From NCBI GenBank assembly GCA_015521265.1, contig WAON01000071.1:1-9672 (forward strand): DNA of 9,672 nucleotides, in the 5' to 3' direction. Below are positions 6,174 to 9,672 of the stretch, piece after piece. The notes beneath the pieces are model-generated. The model searched no databases. It saw only the letters and a list, made by a program, of their open reading frames with translations, and was not told where the DNA came from. The first letter of the stretch is position 1. Every line of letters begins with the position of its first letter. Made by a program: the position numbers and the translations under genes. The stretch is from Desulfurococcales archaeon (lineage in GTDB: Archaea; Thermoproteota; Thermoprotei_A; Sulfolobales; Desulfurococcaceae).

Positions 6174-6884
6174 ATGGGGTTATCCGGCTTACTATCTAGG
6201 ATAGCCGGCTTCCTAGGCAAGCTTAGCGGTGTTAGATGGTTTATAATTGTTGACAGGGATGCACGCAGTGTAGCTACTCATTCCCCAGTAATTAGTGATA
6301 AGGATGCTGAAGAACTTAAAGAGTTAATCATAAATGCCGGAGAGATCTCCGAGGCTTTCTCCAAGTATTCCCTATTCCGTAGGAGGGAGATGAAGACTAG
6401 GACGCTATATGTGAAGTTTAATGGTGAGGGGTTAGAGGTTGAGAATATTGGTAAGTTTGTAGTAGCTATTAATACTGATGAGAAACTATTACCAGTTTTC
6501 TCGAAGATATTCGACCTCCTACGTAGAGGCGAAACTGTGAAGTGTGAGAATTGTGGGAGAGAGTTATTACTTGAAACCTATACTTGCCCCCGTTGCGGTA
6601 GGACTGTCCCCTTCATAGTTGAAGAATGCCCACACTGCGGCTATAATCTCCGGGTTAAAAAGTGTCCTGGATGCGGAAACTATATTGATGTAAGGGGAAG
6701 GGTTATTAAGAGGGATGTCGGAGTACTAGCTACCGGTGTATTGATCGGCATACTCGTCCTCCTACTAGGGATATATATGGGTTTAACAGTTACCGGAAAC
6801 TATAGGCTGTTATTCTACGGTATTGGTGCTATAATGGGGGCTATAATGGGCCTTCTAGGATATATACTTTCATCACCGCGTTAA
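6174..6884 (+). CDS. Membrane-anchored double zinc-ribbon protein with N-terminal longin/roadblock-like domain
   Basis: A 236-residue protein in three parts. Residues 20-120 alternate as strand (WFIIVDRDA), short strand, helix (KDAEELKELIINAGEISEAF), strand (TRTLYVKFN), strand (GKFVVAINT) and helix (LLPVFSKIFDLLRRG). This resembles the roadblock/LC7 fold by topology only. Residues 124-167 carry eight cysteines in two ribbons: C124-x2-C127...C138-x2-C141 and C152-x2-C155...C164-x2-C167. Two hydrophobic helices (about 183-206 and 212-232) anchor the C-terminus. A scaffold or protein-interaction role at the membrane is plausible; no enzyme motif is seen. I prefer ATG 6174 over the in-frame GTG at 6165: GGTGA at 6164-6168 sits 5 nt before the ATG, and the TATA position would leave no leader for the GTG. 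Confidence 0.75.
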   Translation: MGLSGLLSRIAGFLGKLSGVRWFIIVDRDARSVATHSPVISDKDAEELKELIINAGEISEAFSKYSLFRRREMKTRTLYVKFNGEGLEVENIGKFVVAINTDEKLLPVFSKIFDLLRRGETVKCENCGRELLLETYTCPRCGRTVPFIVEECPHCGYNLRVKKCPGCGNYIDVRGRVIKRDVGVLATGVLIGILVLLLGIYMGLTVTGNYRLLFYGIGAIMGAIMGLLGYILSSPR

Positions 6885-6891
6885 ACAAATC

Positions 6892-6909
6892 ATTTATATC
6901 TAGATAAAT
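6892..6909. repeat. Short A/T-rich inverted repeat after the zinc-ribbon gene
   Basis: ATTTAT (6892-6897) and ATAAAT (6904-6909) are exact inverted copies around ATCTAG. It begins 7 bases after the stop codon. Low complexity limits its weight. Confidence 0.35.
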
Positions 6910-6916
6910 CAATTTT

Positions 6917-6943
6917 GGTATAAATACTAGCATAATTTATACC
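6917..6943. promoter_or_regulatory. Perfect 9-bp inverted repeat with TATA-like arms upstream of the hydrolase-like gene
   Basis: GGTATAAAT (6917-6925) and ATTTATACC (6935-6943) are exact reverse complements separated by 9 bp. Each arm contains a TATA-like core, and the right arm is about 50 bp before the ATG at 6994. It may be an operator straddling the core promoter or a pair of TATA elements. Confidence 0.5.
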
Positions 6944-6993
6944 GCTGCAATAATCGAAGCTATAACTGCCGAGGATCTAGGGACGATGTCGAA

Positions 6994-8625
6994 ATGACTA
7001 GTGTTAAGAGGGTATCGTCGGGTATACTAGTATATATTGGGTTGTTTCTAGTATTCACTAGTATTTACGCAGCCCTATACACTTCTCAACTAGTACACGC
7101 AACTCCCAGCAAGACTTGTATCTCGAGCATTAGTAGCTTACTCAACTCTTTATCCCCGAAACAGTTAGAATATGATATGGTTGGCTCTAGTATTACTTCT
7201 CTGGGGAATGTTACTGTTATTAATAAGTGGTTTAAGCTGAAGACTTGTATGTATAATGGAGTTTATCCATATATCTACATAGATGAACTATACCCCCAAG
7301 GAGTGAAGGATAGGAGAACGGTAATCCTAATACACGATTATATGACTACCCACTACTCATTATATAATTTGGCTAACTATCTAGTACAGAAGGGATTCCA
7401 CGTATTAATGTTCGACTTACCCGGCGTAGGGAAAAACAAGCCTCCATACGGTTCCGGATTAATCATGGAATCGATAAAGCCGAAGGATTCACTGTTAATC
7501 CATAGCTTATGTATCGTTAAAACCCTTGTACAATTCGCGCATGAAGTAGTTAATGCTTCGGAAGTTGATGTAGTTGGGGTAGGGTTAGGCGGATCGATCG
7601 CGTTGATGAGCGGGGAGTTGGTAAAGGGTATTAATAAAACCATAAGCCTCGGCTTAATAGGGGATTATCCCTACAGTTTGTCTAAGGCTTCACTGATAAA
7701 CTACTACATACGCAGAATCCCCCCGGATAAATGTAGCGATCCCTTTAGATACATTACCAATGATCAGCACGTTATTAGGATAGTAGTGATCGGGTCGAAC
7801 GATGAATACCTATATATTGAGAGTCTTAAACTACTCGCAGTGAAAGGTGTTATCGTTTACTTAGAACCAAACAGCGATCATACGAGTTTCATGAATAACT
7901 GGAAAACGATAATTGATGAATTACTCATTGAAAACAAATCGAAAAACTATAAGAATACTGGTAGTATTTGGAAACTCCTCATACCCGAATGGCCCTGGTT
8001 TATATCTAGGAATAAAGGATCAAACCCTATTATGCCCACGGTGAGTATAGTTACTAGCGGTTCTTCTAACCCGGGTCTTTACAGGGTTAAGAACGTAGCA
8101 TTTACTGGATCATGGATCCCGTTGCTACTGGCTGGGCTTGTATTAATGCTGGTTAGTTTCTCGCTAGAATATAAGAATATTAAAAGTGCTAAATACACTT
8201 TCCTAGACTACTTTTATGCTGGCTTACTATTCCTTGTACTTTTCAGCCCATTACTCCCCTCTATCTGGAGTCCCGGAAGGTTTAATATTGGTGTTATCGA
8301 GTATACTGATCGAATGTCTTATCTTCTACCAATAATATCTCAGCTTGTCCTGCTCTACATTGTATTGGAACCTCTACTGCTCTTAAAGATCTTGTATCAT
8401 GGTGGGAGGACTTCATTCTATATATACATATCCTATCCGATATTCATAACAACGATGGTTTACAGCTTTGTATTGATCATGGGTTATAAGTACGGTAATA
8501 TTTTCCCGGTATATCCAACTACCGGATTAATCGTACCATTAATAACTATTGTAATCGACTACTTGTTTACTGCAGAGTCCCCTCATGAAGAAGGTTCTTC
8601 ATCTAATACTAGTATCACCGAGTAA
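6994..8625 (+). CDS. Membrane protein with alpha/beta-hydrolase domain lacking the nucleophile serine
   Basis: A 543-residue protein. An N-terminal hydrophobic segment (about 10-29) acts as signal anchor. Residues 105-310 form an alpha/beta-hydrolase fold: RRTVILIHDYMTTHYSLYNLANYL (107-130), where HDY replaces the usual HG oxyanion motif; VLMFDLPGVGKN (137-148); nucleophile elbow VVGVGLGGS (193-201); acid strand VVIGSNDE (264-271, Asp270); and EPNSDH with His296. In the elbow G-x-S-x-G the central Ser is Gly197 (codon GGG at 7582-7584), so normal serine-hydrolase activity is not expected although the Asp and His remain. The C-terminal part has about five membrane segments (near 374-391, 402-422, 443-467, 474-496, 509-525). 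The hydrolase domain is probably extracytoplasmic. ATG start with no strong ribosome binding site. Role unknown. Confidence 0.75.
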   Translation: MTSVKRVSSGILVYIGLFLVFTSIYAALYTSQLVHATPSKTCISSISSLLNSLSPKQLEYDMVGSSITSLGNVTVINKWFKLKTCMYNGVYPYIYIDELYPQGVKDRRTVILIHDYMTTHYSLYNLANYLVQKGFHVLMFDLPGVGKNKPPYGSGLIMESIKPKDSLLIHSLCIVKTLVQFAHEVVNASEVDVVGVGLGGSIALMSGELVKGINKTISLGLIGDYPYSLSKASLINYYIRRIPPDKCSDPFRYITNDQHVIRIVVIGSNDEYLYIESLKLLAVKGVIVYLEPNSDHTSFMNNWKTIIDELLIENKSKNYKNTGSIWKLLIPEWPWFISRNKGSNPIMPTVSIVTSGSSNPGLYRVKNVAFTGSWIPLLLAGLVLMLVSFSLEYKNIKSAKYTFLDYFYAGLLFLVLFSPLLPSIWSPGRFNIGVIEYTDRMSYLLPIISQLVLLYIVLEPLLLLKILYHGGRTSFYIYISYPIFITTMVYSFVLIMGYKYGNIFPVYPTTGLIVPLITIVIDYLFTAESPHEEGSSSNTSITE

Positions 8626-8663
8626 TCCGCTTATCCGCTGCTCTTCATCGGGGACTCCGTAGC

Positions 8664-8739
8664 GGGATAGCCGGGTACATGCTACAATGGATCATCACTG
8701 TTATTCAGACCGCCCGTCGTAAACATCCCCGGCTATCCC
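8664..8739 (-). ncRNA. Box C/D-type guide sRNA against 16S rRNA, enclosed in a 12-bp stem (sRNA-2)
   Basis: On the minus strand, a perfect 12-bp stem (GGGATAGCCGGG at 8728-8739 reading, with CCCGGCTATCCC from 8664-8675) encloses a canonical D'/C' core: CTGA (8705-8708), a 6-nt spacer, then GTGATGA (8692-8698). The guide next to the D' box (8709-8719) is complementary to ACCGCCCGTCG, the universal 16S segment. The N+5 rule points at the C equivalent to E. coli C1402. The guide after C' (8680-8690) is complementary to TGCTACAATGG, also conserved in 16S. The terminal C and D boxes are degenerate (GGGATGT near 8724-8730; ATGT or TGTA near 8676-8679), perhaps compensated by the long stem. A TATA-like element at 8764-8773 predicts a 5' end close to 8740. 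It converges with the hydrolase-like gene. Confidence 0.78.
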
Positions 8740-8763
8740 ATTAAGAATTAATCCCTGCCTAAC

Positions 8764-8773
8764 TATTATACTT
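8764..8773. promoter_or_regulatory. Apparently shared divergent TATA element (sRNA-2 and SAM hydroxide adenosyltransferase)
   Basis: Minus strand AAGTATAATA predicts a start near 8740, at the first base of the sRNA-2 stem. Plus strand TATTATACTT predicts a start near 8790-8794, giving a very short leader that includes the ribosome binding site at 8794-8800. Confidence 0.5.
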
Positions 8774-8793
8774 AACCAGCGCTCCTCCGGGTT

Positions 8794-8800
8794 GGGGGTG
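8794..8800 (+). promoter_or_regulatory. Ribosome binding site selecting ATG 8806
   Basis: GGGGGTG lies 5 nt before ATG 8806. The in-frame GTG at 8800-8802 overlaps this site and is unlikely to be the start. Confidence 0.65.
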
Positions 8801-8805
8801 TGTTT

Positions 8806-9609
8806 ATGGAGAGCCTTATTGTATTGTTAACCGATTTCGGCTATAAGGATCCATACGTAGGCGTTGTTAAGGGTGTTATTAAGGGCATTAATCCTGATGC
8901 AGATATTATTGATTTAACCCATGAAGTTTCAAGGCAGAACGTGTATGAAGCGGCTCTAATGCTTTTCATCTCCTACAAGTATTTCCCACACGGTACTATT
9001 TTTGTCTCAGTAGTTGATCCAGGTGTAGGCTCTACCCGGAAGGCTCTGCTAGTTAAGACTAAGAACTACTATTTCATCGGCCCGGACAATGGGTCACTTT
9101 ATCCTGCAGCTACGGATAACGGTATTGTTGAGGTATACGATGTTTCCAATTCACCCTTCAAATCGAAGAATACATCGTATACTTTCCATGGTAGGGATTT
9201 ATTTGCTCCCGTTGCAGCATATCTATCCCTCGGATTAGATCCTGGCCAACTCGGTTTTAGAATTGATAAAAACAGCATTGTTAAACTAGAATTCCCTAAG
9301 CCGAAACTATTAAATAGAAACGTAAAAGGCTCGATCATATACATCGATGTCTTCGGGAACATTATGACAAATATTAATAGAGAGCACTTAGGAGCGATAG
9401 GGGTGGACTATGGTATGGAAATAACTGTTGAAGTGGGAGGAAAGAATTTTACTTGTAGACTCGTACCTAGCTTCAGCTATGTTAGGCAGGGAGAAATAGC
9501 TTGTTATATTAATTCATGGGGTTTCTTCGAGATCGGGGTAAATCATGGTAATGCCGCTAAGATCTTAGGCGTTAAGAAGGGTGATCCAATAGTTTTAGCT
9601 AAGAAGTAA
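8806..9609 (+). CDS. SAM hydroxide adenosyltransferase (SAM hydrolase, DUF62/COG1912)
   Basis: A 267-residue protein of the family that splits S-adenosylmethionine with hydroxide from water to adenosine and L-methionine. Visible hallmarks are LLTDFGYKDPYVGVVKG (7-23), VVDPGVGSTR (69-78) with Asp71 and Arg78 spaced as the catalytic Asp68/Arg75 of the Pyrococcus enzyme, IGPDNGSLYP (91-100), FHGRDLFAP with His128 matching His127, and FGNIMTNI in the C-terminal domain. All three catalytic residues are present, and length is normal for the family. ATG 8806 is chosen because GGGGGTG lies 5 nt upstream and the family starts right at the first strand. The gene stands alone, divergent from sRNA-2. Its TAA stop is followed directly by the antisense D box of sRNA-3. 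The physiological reason for hydrolysing SAM in archaea is unsettled. Confidence 0.93.
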   Translation: MESLIVLLTDFGYKDPYVGVVKGVIKGINPDADIIDLTHEVSRQNVYEAALMLFISYKYFPHGTIFVSVVDPGVGSTRKALLVKTKNYYFIGPDNGSLYPAATDNGIVEVYDVSNSPFKSKNTSYTFHGRDLFAPVAAYLSLGLDPGQLGFRIDKNSIVKLEFPKPKLLNRNVKGSIIYIDVFGNIMTNINREHLGAIGVDYGMEITVEVGGKNFTCRLVPSFSYVRQGEIACYINSWGFFEIGVNHGNAAKILGVKKGDPIVLAKK

Positions 9610-9667
9610 TCAGTACTCAAGACCCTCTTCATCGACTAGTACTCAGCCCTCCCGAGATCATCACTTC
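9608..9667 (-). ncRNA. Box C/D guide sRNA (sRNA-3), 3' end abutting the preceding gene
   Basis: The minus strand shows a full box set with normal spacing: C box GTGATGA (9658-9664), 11-nt guide TCTCGGGAGGG (9647-9657), D' box CTGA (9643-9646), 7-nt spacer, C' box TCGATGA (9629-9635), 15-nt guide (9614-9628, ending TTGAGTA), D box CTGA (9610-9613). Three of four boxes are exact consensus. The N+5 rule would select the fifth base of target CCCTC for D' and of TACTC for D. I do not recognise either target in rRNA or tRNA. The D box directly follows the TAA of the SAM hydroxide adenosyltransferase on the opposite strand, so the two transcripts converge and probably overlap. Its promoter would lie beyond the right edge of the window. 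Confidence 0.75.
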
Positions 9668-9672
9668 AATAA

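Noticed and set aside
6870..6876. Exact GTGATGA C-box match on the minus strand at the end of the zinc-ribbon gene
   Set aside because: No CTGA follows within guide distance, and the match lies in coding sequence.
8680..8719. Plus-strand 16S rRNA fragment, because TGCTACAATGG and ACCGCCCGTCG are present in the sense direction
   Set aside because: These 16S segments lie far apart in rRNA and in the opposite spacing here. The bases between them are C/D boxes on the minus strand, so this is a guide RNA.
8664..8739. tRNA-like cloverleaf because of the stem ending CTATCCC
   Set aside because: No D or T arm motif or anticodon stem fits. The stem is 12 bp, not 7, and the loop contains guide sequences and D'/C' boxes.

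Overview
The window looks like chromosomal DNA of a hyperthermophilic crenarchaeon, most likely Desulfurococcales. This is inferred from gene content: a CTP-type archaeal riboflavin kinase, a tungsten aldehyde:ferredoxin oxidoreductase (AOR), an archaeal RecB-like nuclease with a winged helix, TATA promoters, many TTG starts and GGAGGTG ribosome binding sites. I see no insertion sequence, phage gene, CRISPR array or tRNA.

Layout. At 115-774 (+) lies a PD-(D/E)XK nuclease-like protein. It converges with, and overlaps by 24 bp, a two-gene minus-strand unit: riboflavin kinase (1366-1746), then a SAM methyltransferase (751-1329). The AOR gene (1821-3650, minus) lies just upstream of that unit and faces away from a plus-strand cluster. 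The cluster at 3811-6134 holds a nitroreductase, a degenerate amidohydrolase-like protein without its metal ligands, and an orphan protein, with only 1 bp of overlap and 3 bp of spacing between them. Then come a membrane-anchored double zinc-ribbon protein (6174-6884), a membrane protein with an alpha/beta-hydrolase domain whose nucleophile serine is replaced by glycine (6994-8625), and a SAM hydroxide adenosyltransferase (8806-9609).

The main hidden content is three apparent box C/D guide sRNAs, none of which encodes protein. sRNA-1 (about 3720-3784, +) sits in the AOR/nitroreductase divergent gap; its guides match 16S rRNA at GGGGAGTA and TTAAAGGAATT. sRNA-2 (8664-8739, minus) is enclosed by a perfect 12-bp stem, has a canonical D'/C' core, and carries guides against 16S ACCGCCCGTCG and TGCTACAATGG. 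By the N+5 rule the first points at the C equivalent to E. coli C1402. sRNA-3 (about 9608-9667, minus) has recognisable C, D', C' and D boxes and abuts the stop codon of the last gene; I do not recognise its targets. sRNA-1 and sRNA-2 each appear to share a TATA element with a divergently transcribed protein gene.

The protein genes do not form one pathway. Functional links are suggested only for the riboflavin kinase/methyltransferase pair (co-transcription) and the 3811-6134 cluster (tight operon, unknown role). All calls come from reading the sequence; rRNA matches rely on remembered universally conserved 16S segments.
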